64,000 bases of DNA from Bacteroidota bacterium (GCA_024278975.1 JAJRSD010000076.1:42476-106475), one strand, 5' to 3'; counted from the stretch's first letter, positions 51,629 to 60,470 are shown. Numbers and translations: made by a program. The notes: generated by a model from the sequence alone, not told the origin.

Positions 51629-51724
51629 CCCTGAATCAAGTTCAGGGTGACGTTCTAAGGGATTATTGCAGTTAACAAATAACGTCACGCTGCTCAAAGG
51701 ACTCCCTTGTAGAACTTGATTCAG
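51629..51724. repeat. BIME-like inverted repeat between nagA and the MFS gene
   Basis: CCCTGAA/TTCAGGG forms a hairpin at 51629-51647 and its inverse (GAACTTGATTCAG, 51712-51724) lies 65 bp away; GTGACG and CGTCAC form an inner pair (51647-51652, 51683-51688). This is the common Bacteroidota 'CCTGAA...TTCAGG' intergenic repeat type. Confidence 0.6.
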
Positions 51725-51734
51725 TATCCTTCTG

Positions 51735-52919
51735 TCACTGAAAAATTATTTTACCTCTGCCAATAGTTTTTACTACTTTAATATTTTTGTCAAATATAGT
51801 AATATCAGCATCTTTACCTTTTTCAAGACTACCTTTTCGATTGTCAACACCAATAATTTTTGCTGGTGTTAGCGATGACATTCGGATAGAATCTACCAAC
51901 AACAATCCAACCTGATCAATTCCGTTTCGCACACAAACATCCATTGTAGTGACACTTCCGGCATAGGCAGTATTATCTTTCAAACGGGCAATTCCGTTTT
52001 CTACCACGGCTTCAACATCTCCTATTTTATGAATACCATCGGGCAAGCCAACTGCGGGCATTGCATCGGTAACAAAACAAACACGGTCGATCCCTTTTAC
52101 TTTTATCAATAATTTCATTAATTGCGACCCTACATGCCAGCCGTCACCTATCAAAGCCCCTGTAACACGGTCGTCGTACAAAAGTGTTTCAACTACACCT
52201 GCAACACGCTTTAAATTATCGCGACGGAAATGCGACATATTACAAAAGAAATGAGTTGAATGTGTTACACCGGCATCAATTGCATCTTTCATTTCGGAAT
52301 AAATACCGTTTGTATGCCCGGCTGAAACAAGAATTCCTCTCTCTTTTAGAGCTTTTACTAACTGTTCGGCACCTTCCAATTCGGGAGCAATTGTCATTTT
52401 TAATAATACATCGCTGTATTCAAGAAACTGCGAGTAATGTTCAGGCTTTGGAAGTGCCAGATATTGTTTCGGGTGCGCACCGCTTTGTTCGGGACTGATA
52501 TACGGACCTTCCATGTGGATTCCCAAAAGCTCGGCGCCATCAATTTTAATATCCTTTAAATATTTACGTGCAAACTGTAATGCTTTAATTATATCGGTGG
52601 GGGCTGCTGTTATTGTTGTTCCGACATACGAAGTAACTCCGTATTTTGCAAAGAATTTCCCCATTGTAGAAAAAGTATCGGAATCTATCTTAGAAACATC
52701 AGCACCGTTGGCTCCGTTTACGTGAATGTCGATTAATCCGGGCGAAATGTAGCTGTTTTGTGCATCAATAATTTCAGTATTTTCGGGTTCTTCAATTTCA
52801 CCACGTTTGCCAACTTCTATTATTTTTTCGTTTTGAATAATTACTACTCCGTCTTTAATTTCCTGCTCGGGAGTTATTACTGTTCCGTTTTTTATTATCA
52901 AATATTTTTGATTGTTCAT
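51735..52919 (-). CDS. nagA: N-acetylglucosamine-6-phosphate deacetylase
   Basis: About 394 residues from the ATG at 52919 (MNNQKYLIIKNGTVI); the frame extends further upstream into a repeat, an unlikely start. It is an amidohydrolase that removes acetate from GlcNAc-6-phosphate. Active-site marks: SPGLIDIHVNGANGADV, LGIHMEGPYISPEQSGAHP (metal Glu), VSAGHTNGIYSEM (His), THSTHFFCNMSHF (His) and CFVTDAMPAVGLPDG (catalytic Asp). The C-terminus GSLEKGKDADITIFD is normal. It channels amino sugars to glycolysis; nagB is not in the window. Together with the sulfatase and sialidase-like genes it points to use of host or marine amino-sugar glycans. Confidence 0.95.
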   Translation of the reverse strand: MNNQKYLIIKNGTVITPEQEIKDGVVIIQNEKIIEVGKRGEIEEPENTEIIDAQNSYISPGLIDIHVNGANGADVSKIDSDTFSTMGKFFAKYGVTSYVGTTITAAPTDIIKALQFARKYLKDIKIDGAELLGIHMEGPYISPEQSGAHPKQYLALPKPEHYSQFLEYSDVLLKMTIAPELEGAEQLVKALKERGILVSAGHTNGIYSEMKDAIDAGVTHSTHFFCNMSHFRRDNLKRVAGVVETLLYDDRVTGALIGDGWHVGSQLMKLLIKVKGIDRVCFVTDAMPAVGLPDGIHKIGDVEAVVENGIARLKDNTAYAGSVTTMDVCVRNGIDQVGLLLVDSIRMSSLTPAKIIGVDNRKGSLEKGKDADITIFDKNIKVVKTIGRGKIIFQ

Positions 52920-52934
52920 ATGATTAATATTTTT

Positions 52935-52999
52935 TACCGCAAAGACGCTGAGACGCAAAGAAAAATTAAATCATCCGCCTGTGTCCGTCAGCTGACGGA
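52935..52999. repeat. Intergenic repeat with a 16-bp perfect palindrome
   Basis: ACCGCAAAGACGCTGAGACG (52936 onward) is a motif widely scattered in unrelated genomes between genes, and TCCGTCAGCTGACGGA (52984-52999) is a perfect 16-bp palindrome. Both lie upstream of nagA, which may place them in its leader. Confidence 0.55.
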
Positions 53000-53065
53000 T
53001 GCTCGTTTCATTTATTTTAAATATTCAACTCACAATTTTTATTTAATTATTCTCGCATTCAATCA

Positions 53066-54301
53066 TTATAAATATGGAACAACAAAAGTTGAAGCCGTTA
53101 ATCTCCCAACTGTTTTCCCTTCTTTTATTCGATTTTCAACAAATTCTTTCAAATCTTCAACATATTCAAAATTCATTTTTTCAGCCTCCTCTTTTGTGAT
53201 ATTAGGAGAGTGCAAAAATAGTTTTGCTTTTTGGCGAACCACATTATTATGAAGTACTTCTATTGCCGACATTGGATCTTTTATATCACCGGTTACAAGC
53301 GCCTTCTCCATTTCAGGATTCGTAAACATTCCAAAATCCAGCATCTCTTTTCCGTGAACAGGCGAAACTCCATCTGGACAATTTGTAACCAGTAATATCT
53401 CCCCTCCATTTTTTACTGCAAGCGCGGCAGAAAACAGTCCTTTATTAGCCTGTGTCATATCGGCATCGTGGTTGCGGGTGTCAGAAATAACCAAATCAAC
53501 AAGTTCAGGTATTTCAACAAAATAAACTGTTTTTGCAATTTCAACACCACGCCGGTGTGCTTCAATATAATGCCCGCCAACAATTCCAACAGGATTATCA
53601 TCGGCGTTTAAAATTACATTTATAATTGCGAACGGCTCGGCTGTTTTTGCCAGAGTTTCCATTAATTTTCGTGGAAGTGTATCGGTTACACCAATTGCCT
53701 GTTTCGGGTCGAGTGCACCAACAACGTGCATATGATGAACGGTGTCTTCGCCTGCAACTCCGGGAAGCAGCATTTTGGCACCACCAGAAAATCCTGCCGG
53801 CATGTGCGGAACAAGTGTTCCAACGGCAATTCTAATATCAGCTTCTTTTACATATTTATTCACAAGAATTGGATTCCCATCATCAAAACGCCCCATTTCC
53901 ATAAGATGCTCTTTGTCGAAAAAACGATGGTCCATCGAACGATAATTCTCAAAATATTCATCAGACAAACGTGCTCTTTTCTCCTTTTCGGTCATTAATC
54001 TGTGCGAACCGGATGCAAACATAAAAAACACATTCTCTTTTTTTATACCCTCTTTTTCTAAAGCCGGCATCAGGAAAGAAAGAATTTCTGCGGTTGGAGT
54101 TGAGCGTGTGTAATCGTCAACAATTATACATACAGTTGCATTTTTATTGATAAAGCTTTTAATAGAATTTATTGTATCAATTACCGCTTCGGTAAAATCA
54201 GAATCTGCACATTGCTGGTCGGCATCATCAGGCAATCCAAAATCGAATAAAAAAGAAGCTGATTTTAGGTTGACAATAGGTTTAGTTTTTTTCGTATTCA
54301 T
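53066..54301 (-). CDS. LarA-family nickel-dependent racemase/epimerase
   Basis: About 411 residues from the ATG at 54301. LarA (DUF2088) marks: IVDDYTRSTPTAEILSFLMP, MFASGSHRLMTEKEKRARLS with the conserved His, and VPHMPAGFSGGAKMLLPGV with the second His and the Lys that binds the nickel-pincer nucleotide cofactor. LarA interconverts D- and L-lactate; many homologues act on other 2-hydroxyacids such as malate, gluconate or short uronic-type acids. No larB, larC or larE cofactor-synthesis gene is in the window. Position next to nagA and sulfatase genes suggests a sugar-acid substrate, which is inference. Spacing to nagA is 146 bp, containing a repeat. Confidence 0.88.
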   Translation of the reverse strand: MNTKKTKPIVNLKSASFLFDFGLPDDADQQCADSDFTEAVIDTINSIKSFINKNATVCIIVDDYTRSTPTAEILSFLMPALEKEGIKKENVFFMFASGSHRLMTEKEKRARLSDEYFENYRSMDHRFFDKEHLMEMGRFDDGNPILVNKYVKEADIRIAVGTLVPHMPAGFSGGAKMLLPGVAGEDTVHHMHVVGALDPKQAIGVTDTLPRKLMETLAKTAEPFAIINVILNADDNPVGIVGGHYIEAHRRGVEIAKTVYFVEIPELVDLVISDTRNHDADMTQANKGLFSAALAVKNGGEILLVTNCPDGVSPVHGKEMLDFGMFTNPEMEKALVTGDIKDPMSAIEVLHNNVVRQKAKLFLHSPNITKEEAEKMNFEYVEDLKEFVENRIKEGKTVGRLTASTFVVPYL

Positions 54302-54422
54302 TAAACTACTTCTGTATATTGATTTCAAAAATTATATTTTTCCCAGATTGTCAACTGAAATATTTCTTTCAAAAATTAATTGGTTTTGGATAAACGAGAC
54401 CATTAAAAACTGCCAAACAAGG

Positions 54423-56501
54423 TTAAAATGTGACCAATCCTTTTAATTTCAGCAGCTCCAAATAGTTGATTATACTTTGTAAATCAGACTCTCTTTTGTA
54501 CTGCGTATCCAACATTTTTTTCATATCCAACGCACTATTTTTCCCATTAACAAGTGCACAAAGTTCGGTTGTGCTTGCAACACTTTTGTATGGATATTTT
54601 TCGATTGTCTCTTTCGGCAATTCGCGAATTGTACGTTCGATTCCGTATCCGCTCTCTTTTAAAATATCGGCGGGCGAAGGGATTATTTCACTGGCATTTT
54701 TTTCCAATTCAGATAATTTATCTGATGGTATTTTTTCTCCTAATTTCGAAGCTACCAATTCAATCTGACTATTAATTAAACTACTATTTGTTTTTAAAAC
54801 CTGCTCGGTTGACTCAACTAATAAATTCAAATGATTTTGTAATTTTTCACTTTCCGGTGCTAACTCTAATATTGAGAACAAGGTTGCAATCTCGTTTTTA
54901 GTTGACATTTCCAAATAACTTTTAACCTTTTTGCAAGTCGCCTCAAAGTTTTCTGCATTGGTTTTTTGCAGCTCATCAAAACTTCGTGCAAGCTCAATCC
55001 CCATTCTTTTCGACGCATAAGTAAAAGATGTATTTGCAATAGAAATTGCCATCGCATCGTCAGCCGAGGCAATTGTATAAGCGCCGGCAGCGGCAATAAC
55101 AGCGGCACGTTTCAACTGTGTTGCATCTAATTTGTCCGGGATATCCTGCGAAGTATGGTAATACAAATCGGGCCAGGTAATCAACATAACTCCCGGTACA
55201 TGCGTCGACCAGTGATTAAAAACTTCGTGATCTGAAGAACCGTAATGTTGTTCAATCTGATAATAAAAAGCATCGTCGGTTCCGCTTGGTGCAATAATCT
55301 GGTTGGCAATTTTTGCTGAACTCCGATTTGCAAGAATTTCGCGGTTTGTCTCGCCCATGTAAACAAAGTAGTTTTCCATTACATCGTTTATATAATGTGG
55401 ATTTCCGTAGGTTGTTCGCATCAAACTAAAAAACGAGTTATTACTTTTTAGGTGTAGTCCAACCATATCTAAATTGATGTTACACAATGTTTGTTCAGTA
55501 ATATCTTTGTGTGCTTTTACCCACGGAATTGTACCCGAATATTCAGGCACCCAAACAAATCGGATTCCACGTTTCGGGCGTTCCAACCTGCCATCTTCAA
55601 ACAATTGATTTAACGAACGGGCAACCTCTAAAATAACGGCGCTCCCCGAAACATTATCGTTTGCTCCCTGTTTTGTGTAACCCTCGTAAATATGTGCCGA
55701 AAGAATTATTTCGCCGGCATTTGGGTTGGTACCGGGAATTACACAAGTTGGCACCTGCAAATCGTATTTTAATGTTTGTGACTCAACCACAGCATGAACA
55801 GTAATTGTCTCGCCACGAATCAACCTGTCGCGTAATTTATAACCCTCGCGAGCTGTTAAATAAAACCCAAAAGTTGCATCGTCTCCACGAATTCCACTTG
55901 CCGGAATAGCCAGCGGAACTTTTAACTCGCGGCTGGAACCAAATGCCACAACTCCAACAGCACCTTTTGCGATTGCCGTGCGATGGACACGCCCCACAGA
56001 AGCCGAAGTAACAACAATTTTACCTTCAACATCCAATCCTTCAAAATCTTTCTCTTTTCCCTCTTCAACCCAAATTAATTCGGCGGTAATATTGACTGGT
56101 TTACTTCCTTGTGCCAATGAGAGTGCAATATCATCGTAATCAACAAGTTTTTTACGGTTCGGACTGACTTCCCATAATTCTCCTTTAATTCCGTCCCATG
56201 TTTCACCTCCTTCAAATCGTTCAATATTTGCCCCGTTAATTCCATATTCGTTTAATTTATCCAATACATATTTTCCTTCACGAAAAGTGGCGTTGCCATA
56301 TTCGCTTGCCGGACGATTGCGCTGATATCCAACCATTTCGATGGCATGGTTTAACGCTGTTTCTCCCGAAGGCTCTCCAATTATTTCGTCCATTTGTTCG
56401 TTAGGAAGAAGTGTCCACTGGTAGAATGGAGTATATTGTGCAAACAAGTTTGAAATGCTAAACAGAAATACAAAAAGTGCAATAAAGAATTTGATTCTCA
56501 T
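54423..56501 (-). CDS. Exported M28-family metallopeptidase with PA domain
   Basis: A 692-residue protein with signal peptide (MRIKFFIALFVFLFSISNLFA). Residues ~110-250 form an inserted PA-like domain (GLDVEGKIVVTSASVGRVHR). The M28 zinc site is seen in order: SAHIYEGYTKQGANDNVSGSA (His, Asp) , WVPEYSGTIPWVKAH (Glu pair), INLDMVGLHL (Asp) and YYHTSQDIPDKLD (His). The C-terminal ~200 residues are helical. M28 enzymes are aminopeptidases, carboxypeptidases or glutaminyl cyclases; the long form here is probably an exported aminopeptidase-like enzyme. It is a single gene. Confidence 0.85.
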   Translation of the reverse strand: MRIKFFIALFVFLFSISNLFAQYTPFYQWTLLPNEQMDEIIGEPSGETALNHAIEMVGYQRNRPASEYGNATFREGKYVLDKLNEYGINGANIERFEGGETWDGIKGELWEVSPNRKKLVDYDDIALSLAQGSKPVNITAELIWVEEGKEKDFEGLDVEGKIVVTSASVGRVHRTAIAKGAVGVVAFGSSRELKVPLAIPASGIRGDDATFGFYLTAREGYKLRDRLIRGETITVHAVVESQTLKYDLQVPTCVIPGTNPNAGEIILSAHIYEGYTKQGANDNVSGSAVILEVARSLNQLFEDGRLERPKRGIRFVWVPEYSGTIPWVKAHKDITEQTLCNINLDMVGLHLKSNNSFFSLMRTTYGNPHYINDVMENYFVYMGETNREILANRSSAKIANQIIAPSGTDDAFYYQIEQHYGSSDHEVFNHWSTHVPGVMLITWPDLYYHTSQDIPDKLDATQLKRAAVIAAAGAYTIASADDAMAISIANTSFTYASKRMGIELARSFDELQKTNAENFEATCKKVKSYLEMSTKNEIATLFSILELAPESEKLQNHLNLLVESTEQVLKTNSSLINSQIELVASKLGEKIPSDKLSELEKNASEIIPSPADILKESGYGIERTIRELPKETIEKYPYKSVASTTELCALVNGKNSALDMKKMLDTQYKRESDLQSIINYLELLKLKGLVTF

Positions 56502-56593
56502 TTTAATTGATTTAGATTATTTTAAATAACGCGACTAAGATAATAGAAATTCAACTTATGTTTGATTTAAGGCCAAATAAATTCAACCCCACC

Positions 56594-57145
56594 CTAATAT
56601 TCAGTTGTAAACTTTTTGGGAAACTTTCCTTTTACACCTTTTTTACGATAATAGTCTTTCATGCGTTTGATGTCTTCCGCAGAATTATCTGTCAATTCAA
56701 ACTTATCGCCAATTGTTACTATCTTTTTTCCCCAATCGTAACTACCCAAATAAACCGGAATATTAACTTCTCTTGCAATTATATGAAATCCTGCTTTCCA
56801 ATTTTTGGTTCGTTTACGGGTGCCTTCGGGTGAAATTGCCAGGTGCATATATTCTCTTTCGTTAAATTGCTGAATGGTCTGCCTTATAACATTTGCACCT
56901 TTCGAGCGGTCGATTGGAATACCTCCCATCGCTTTTAATAAATACGCGAGCGGCCAAAAGAAAAACTCTTTTTTCATTAAAATATTTGCTGTTCCACCAA
57001 GAGAGCTATAATATAACCAGGAGATTATAAAATCCCACGAACTTGTGTGCGGCGCTCCAATAATTATACATTTGTTTTCCGGAGCAACTTCGCCAACAGT
57101 TGTCCAACCTAAAATTTTAAGTATTAATTTGCTAATCCCTTTCAT
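56594..57145 (-). CDS. 1-acyl-sn-glycerol-3-phosphate acyltransferase-like protein (PlsC family)
   Basis: A 183-residue acyltransferase with the catalytic Hx4D motif in GAPHTSSWDFIISWLYYS, the GIPIDRSKGANV block and the phosphate-binding ISPEGTRKRTKNWKAGFH. It is shorter than classical PlsC (about 240) and lacks a clear N-terminal membrane helix, matching a Bacteroidota group. The acceptor may be lysophosphatidate or another lysolipid. It overlaps the end of the upstream B3/B4 gene by 14 bp, so the two are translationally coupled. Confidence 0.87.
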   Translation of the reverse strand: MKGISKLILKILGWTTVGEVAPENKCIIIGAPHTSSWDFIISWLYYSSLGGTANILMKKEFFFWPLAYLLKAMGGIPIDRSKGANVIRQTIQQFNEREYMHLAISPEGTRKRTKNWKAGFHIIAREVNIPVYLGSYDWGKKIVTIGDKFELTDNSAEDIKRMKDYYRKKGVKGKFPKKFTTEY

Positions 57146-57803
57146 TTATTTTTATCGTATTGATGTGAGATGCATTTGCATATTTTAGTAACAACTCAAT
57201 TGCCATATTGGTTGCATTATCCAATTGTGCTGGTGTTCCAAAATCTATAATTATCATCAAAAACCGTTTTGTCTGAAGCGAAACAGAGGTTCTTTCAGAG
57301 TCGCTTGTTGGTGTGCCAAAAGCTCCCTTTATATCACTAAAAACCGGAAGAAATTCTATGTTTAACCTGCCTCGTCCAATTCCATTGTATGGCTCATCTT
57401 TTTCTCCGACACCAAATATTATATCTCCTTCAATTTTGTCTGCATCGTACCCACCAATCGAAAATCCCGTTGAAATGGAAACCCGATTTAATAAATCAAC
57501 CACATTATTTATCTGATAAATTTCGTTTCGTTTTATAACTCGCCGCAAAAGTGCCTCAGCAGAAAGTCGATAGCGTGCAGGGTATTTACCACAAGCTTTG
57601 TAAGCTTTTCTTGATGATGAAATTGTTGGGATTTTACTAATATCTTCCACCTTTAGAGCAGAAGAGAGTTCTGTAATTTTTTGTTGAATTTCATTCCAAA
57701 GTAATTCATTTTTTTCTTCCAGCTTAACATCACATTCAATACATGAAAGTTGAATCCCGGGAACCTTTTTAGATAATATATTCGAAATATAAATATTCTG
57801 CAT
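57132..57803 (-). CDS. B3/B4 tRNA-binding-domain protein
   Basis: A 223-residue protein consisting of one B3/B4 domain, the editing domain of phenylalanyl-tRNA synthetase beta subunit, standing alone. Conserved pieces are SSRKAYKACGKYPARYRLSA, LLRRVIKRNEIYQINNVVD and the hydrophobic SIGGYDADKIEG. Free-standing B3/B4 proteins may edit mischarged tRNA (for example Tyr-tRNA-Phe) or bind another small ligand; the activity here is inference. The 14-bp overlap with the acyltransferase suggests co-expression. Confidence 0.82.
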   Translation of the reverse strand: MQNIYISNILSKKVPGIQLSCIECDVKLEEKNELLWNEIQQKITELSSALKVEDISKIPTISSSRKAYKACGKYPARYRLSAEALLRRVIKRNEIYQINNVVDLLNRVSISTGFSIGGYDADKIEGDIIFGVGEKDEPYNGIGRGRLNIEFLPVFSDIKGAFGTPTSDSERTSVSLQTKRFLMIIIDFGTPAQLDNATNMAIELLLKYANASHINTIKINERD

Positions 57804-57869
57804 TTTAATAATTCATCTAAAAAGTTATTACTTTAGTTCCTAAATTATAAAAATCAAAATTATCAAAAA

Positions 57870-58766
57870 ATGAAAAGAAATCTCAGTTTTATCCTACTGT
57901 TTTTATTAATTGCATTAAATATCTCAGCAAAAAAATACATTGTATTTTATTTGGGTGGGCAGTCGAATATGGACGGCCATGGTACAGTTAAAGAACTTCC
58001 GAAAGAGTTAAACAAATCTATTCCGGGAGTCTATATTTTTCATGGAAATTCAACAATCGACAGTTTTCAGGTTGGCGGACAAGGAGTTTGGGATGTATTG
58101 CAACCCGGTCATGGAGCCGGTCACAGTTCGACATTTGAAGGAAATAACTTATCCGGTAAATTTGGTATTGAACTAACTTTTGCATTAGAAATGCAAAAGT
58201 TTTATCCGAACGAAAATATTGCACTGATTAAATATAGTCGCGGCGGAACATCAATTCATAAAGATGCTGCCGGACCATTTGGTTGTTGGGAACCAGATTT
58301 TACTGTTGGAACAGGAATAAACCAATATGACCATTTTTTGGCAACGGTACGAAATGCTTACGCAGTTCGGGATATTGACGGCGATGGCGAAGATGATGAA
58401 CTTATACCGGCAGGTATTTTATGGATGCAGGGCGAAAGCGATTGCGGTAAATTAGAGTGGGCAAACCAATACGCCGCTAATCTTAAAAGATTGATGGATT
58501 TAATTCGGGCTGCTTTCAGAACAGATGATTTACCGGTTGTAGTTGGTAGAATTTCAGATTCTGGAAATTCACCAACAGGAAAAGTCTGGAAATATGGCAG
58601 AGAATTGCGCTGGCAACAGGCACGATTTGTAAGCAGGGATGGGAATGCTGCACTTGTAACTTCCACCGACAATTATGATTATTCCGACCCATATCATTAC
58701 GATACGGAAGGATACATTGATTTTGGAAAACAGTTTGCAATTCAGATGCGAACCCTATTAAAATAA
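57870..58766 (+). CDS. Exported SASA-domain carbohydrate acetylesterase
   Basis: A 298-residue protein with signal peptide (MKRNLSFILLFLLIALNISA) and a complete SASA/CE6-like SGNH domain: LGGQSNMDGHGTV (catalytic Ser), GIALIKY-type segment ALIKYSRGGTS, ILWMQGESDCGKLEW and the terminal SDPYHYDTEGYIDFG (Asp-His). It removes acetyl groups from xylan or sialate-type sugars. It stands on the plus strand, convergent with the cold-shock operon, and is a second SASA protein besides that at 46154. The two differ in length and C-terminal domain. Confidence 0.9.
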   Translation: MKRNLSFILLFLLIALNISAKKYIVFYLGGQSNMDGHGTVKELPKELNKSIPGVYIFHGNSTIDSFQVGGQGVWDVLQPGHGAGHSSTFEGNNLSGKFGIELTFALEMQKFYPNENIALIKYSRGGTSIHKDAAGPFGCWEPDFTVGTGINQYDHFLATVRNAYAVRDIDGDGEDDELIPAGILWMQGESDCGKLEWANQYAANLKRLMDLIRAAFRTDDLPVVVGRISDSGNSPTGKVWKYGRELRWQQARFVSRDGNAALVTSTDNYDYSDPYHYDTEGYIDFGKQFAIQMRTLLK

Positions 58767-58772
58767 TGGAAC

Positions 58773-58808
58773 AAAAAAAAGGGATTCAAAATTGAATCCC
58801 TTTTTTTT
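58773..58808. terminator. Bidirectional terminator between SASA esterase and the cold-shock operon
   Basis: GGGATTCAA and TTGAATCCC form a perfect 9-bp stem with a 2-nt loop, flanked by eight A's and eight T's. It serves both converging transcripts. Confidence 0.88.
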
Positions 58809-58819
58809 ATATCTCGTTG

Positions 58820-59014
58820 TTAAACTACTTCCACATTAAATGCTACTGGGCCTTTGTCGCTCTCTTTAATTTCGAACTCGACAGCCTGACCCGCTTCCAA
58901 GGAAAAGACGTTGTCTTTAACTCCGGAACGATGCACAAATAAATCTTTGTCGTCTTCAGACTGGATAAATCCGTATCCTTTAACTGCATCGTACCATTTT
59001 ACGGTACCTTTCAT
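58820..59014 (-). CDS. Cold-shock domain protein
   Basis: A 64-residue CspA-type protein, complete at the family's normal length. RNA-binding motifs are GYGFIQ (RNP1) and LFVHRS (RNP2). It binds single-stranded RNA or DNA and acts as an RNA chaperone. It starts 6 bp after the RRM gene stop, so both belong to one operon controlled by the promoter at 59605. It ends just before the bidirectional terminator. Confidence 0.95.
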   Translation of the reverse strand: MKGTVKWYDAVKGYGFIQSEDDKDLFVHRSGVKDNVFSLEAGQAVEFEIKESDKGPVAFNVEVV

Positions 59015-59020
59015 GGTCTC

Positions 59021-59323
59021 CTAATAACGGTCTCTTCTTTGGTAACCACCACCACCACCGCGACGATCTCCACCACGGTTTTCACGAGGTTTAGATTCGT
59101 TTACTTTGATGTTTCTTCCACCAACTTCAGCGTTGTTCAATTCTTTGATAGCATTGTTTGCATCGTCGTCGCTATCCATTTCAATAAAACCAAAACCTTT
59201 GCTTCTTCCAGAAAATTTGTCTGAAATAATTTTTGATGATGCTACTTCACCATACTCTTCGAAAATCTCTTTTAAATCTTCTTCGCCTAAATTAAACGGA
59301 AGATTTCCAACATAAATGTTCAT
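59021..59323 (-). CDS. RRM-type RNA-binding protein
   Basis: A 100-residue protein with one RNA-recognition motif: MNIYVGNLPFNL (RNP2), SKIISDKFSGRSKGFGFIEM (RNP1) and EVGGRNIKVNESKP, followed by a short Gly/Arg-rich tail (GGDRRGGGGGYQRRDRY). Such proteins are common global RNA-binding proteins of Bacteroidota (RbpA/RbpB type). The tail may aid RNA contact or self-association. It is first in an operon with a cold-shock protein and has a ~246-nt untranslated leader. Confidence 0.93.
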   Translation of the reverse strand: MNIYVGNLPFNLGEEDLKEIFEEYGEVASSKIISDKFSGRSKGFGFIEMDSDDDANNAIKELNNAEVGGRNIKVNESKPRENRGGDRRGGGGGYQRRDRY

Positions 59324-59569
59324 TTGTTATTTTTTAAAAAATTAATAATTCTCAATTTTTATTGCCATTCAACTAATCACAAAAAGTTAGATTCCACATT
59401 TACTTGTGTATCGAAAAAAAGGAATCCCCGAATTATCAATAAAAAAATAGGTGGAAGAAACAAGAAAGGAGAGCTGTCCGGACTGTCTTACAAAATTCAA
59501 TAAAAAAAGATCAATTTGTTTATTTTCAGACAATCGAGAATTTTACAATACTTAACTCTCTAAAAATTA
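59324..59569 (-). other. Long 5' leader of the RRM/cold-shock operon
   Basis: Between the predicted transcript start (~59569) and the RRM ATG lie about 246 nt without an open reading frame of note. The leader RNA holds a GUCCGGAC palindrome and U-rich and A-rich runs that can pair in different ways. Long leaders of this kind control cspA in E. coli by temperature. It accounts for most of the 342-bp gap 59324-59665. Confidence 0.5.
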
Positions 59570-59575
59570 ACGCCT

Positions 59576-59605
59576 CAAAGGTAATCTAATATTCCAATTT
59601 TCAAA
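59576..59605 (-). promoter_or_regulatory. Bacteroidota consensus promoter of the RRM/cold-shock operon
   Basis: On the minus strand TTTG (-33, 59605-59602) and TACCTTTG (-7, 59583-59576) both match the Bacteroidota primary-sigma consensus, with 18 nt between them. Of the promoters looked at in this window it is the closest match. Confidence 0.7.
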
Positions 59606-59665
59606 CAAATTTTTAAAAATGATATATGTTTAATAAAAATAAATAATAAACAGTAAATATCAACA

Positions 59666-60379
59666 CTATTGCGAAGTCAAATCTCTGATAACCACACTAC
59701 TAATAAAACACCCAAAAATAGGTGGCATGTATGAAATTGTACCGACTGTAGATTTTTTATTCTGTCCCTCTTCTGCCCGAACCGCTTTTCTTGAGATTTC
59801 TTCGGGAGAAAAAACAACTTGAAATCCCTTTTTTATTCCAAATTTCGACAGGCGTTTCCGAATGAGTTTTGCCAATTTGCAATTGTACGATTTCGAAATA
59901 TCAACAATATGAACATTTGTTGGATCGGTTTTCCCTCCCGCTCCCATCGAACTTACAAGTTTTATTCCCTCCTGCATTGCGTGGTAAATCAGAAAAACTT
60001 TTGGAGCCAGCGTGTCGATGGCATCAACAATATAATCAAATGGTTGACTTTTAATTAATTCAATAGTTTTATCGCTGTTAATGTAATCGTGAACGATTGT
60101 GAGTTTCAGTTCCGGATTAATATCCATAAATCTTTTGGCAAGAACTTCTGTTTTCGACTTGCCAATTGTACTTGTTAATGCCGGAAGTTGCCGGTTAATA
60201 TTTGTCTCTTCCACCACATCGCTATCAACTATTGTTAGTTTGCCAATGCCCGCCCGGCACAGTTGTTCGGCAGCGTACGCACCTACTCCACCCAAACCCA
60301 CAACCAGTACATTTGCCTGTTTAAGCTTAGCAATATTTTCCTCTCCAAGTAGTAATTCTGTTCGTTCTTGCCAGTTCAT
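59666..60379 (-). CDS. tcdA: tRNA threonylcarbamoyladenosine dehydratase
   Basis: A 237-residue ThiF/E1-like ATP-dependent enzyme that cyclises t6A37 to ct6A in tRNAs decoding ANN codons. The adenylation fold is VLVVGLGGVGAYAAEQL, with TIVDSDVVEETNINRQLPA and the Arg/Asp substrate motifs; DYIVDAIDTLAPKVFLI follows and the catalytic Cys region is near KSYNCKLAKLIRK. It has the length of CsdL/TcdA proteins. A tandem heptamer array lies just upstream of the start codon. Confidence 0.92.
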   Translation of the reverse strand: MNWQERTELLLGEENIAKLKQANVLVVGLGGVGAYAAEQLCRAGIGKLTIVDSDVVEETNINRQLPALTSTIGKSKTEVLAKRFMDINPELKLTIVHDYINSDKTIELIKSQPFDYIVDAIDTLAPKVFLIYHAMQEGIKLVSSMGAGGKTDPTNVHIVDISKSYNCKLAKLIRKRLSKFGIKKGFQVVFSPEEISRKAVRAEEGQNKKSTVGTISYMPPIFGCFISSVVIRDLTSQ

Positions 60380-60383
60380 TTAG

Positions 60384-60446
60384 TTTCGAGTTTAAAGTTT
60401 AAAATTTAAAGTTTAAAGTTTAAGGTTTAAGGTTTAAAGTTTGAGT
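60384..60446. repeat. Tandem 7-bp repeat before tcdA
   Basis: Nine units of TTTAAAG or one-to-three-base variants (TTTAAAA, TTTAAGG, TTTCGAG, TTTGAGT) fill 63 bp, seven of them within one change of the consensus. The array starts 5 bp before the tcdA ATG and ends 25 bp after the TatD-like stop, so copy-number change could alter the tcdA leader. Confidence 0.85.
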
Positions 60447-60470
60447 TCATTCCAAATATTCATCAGATGA

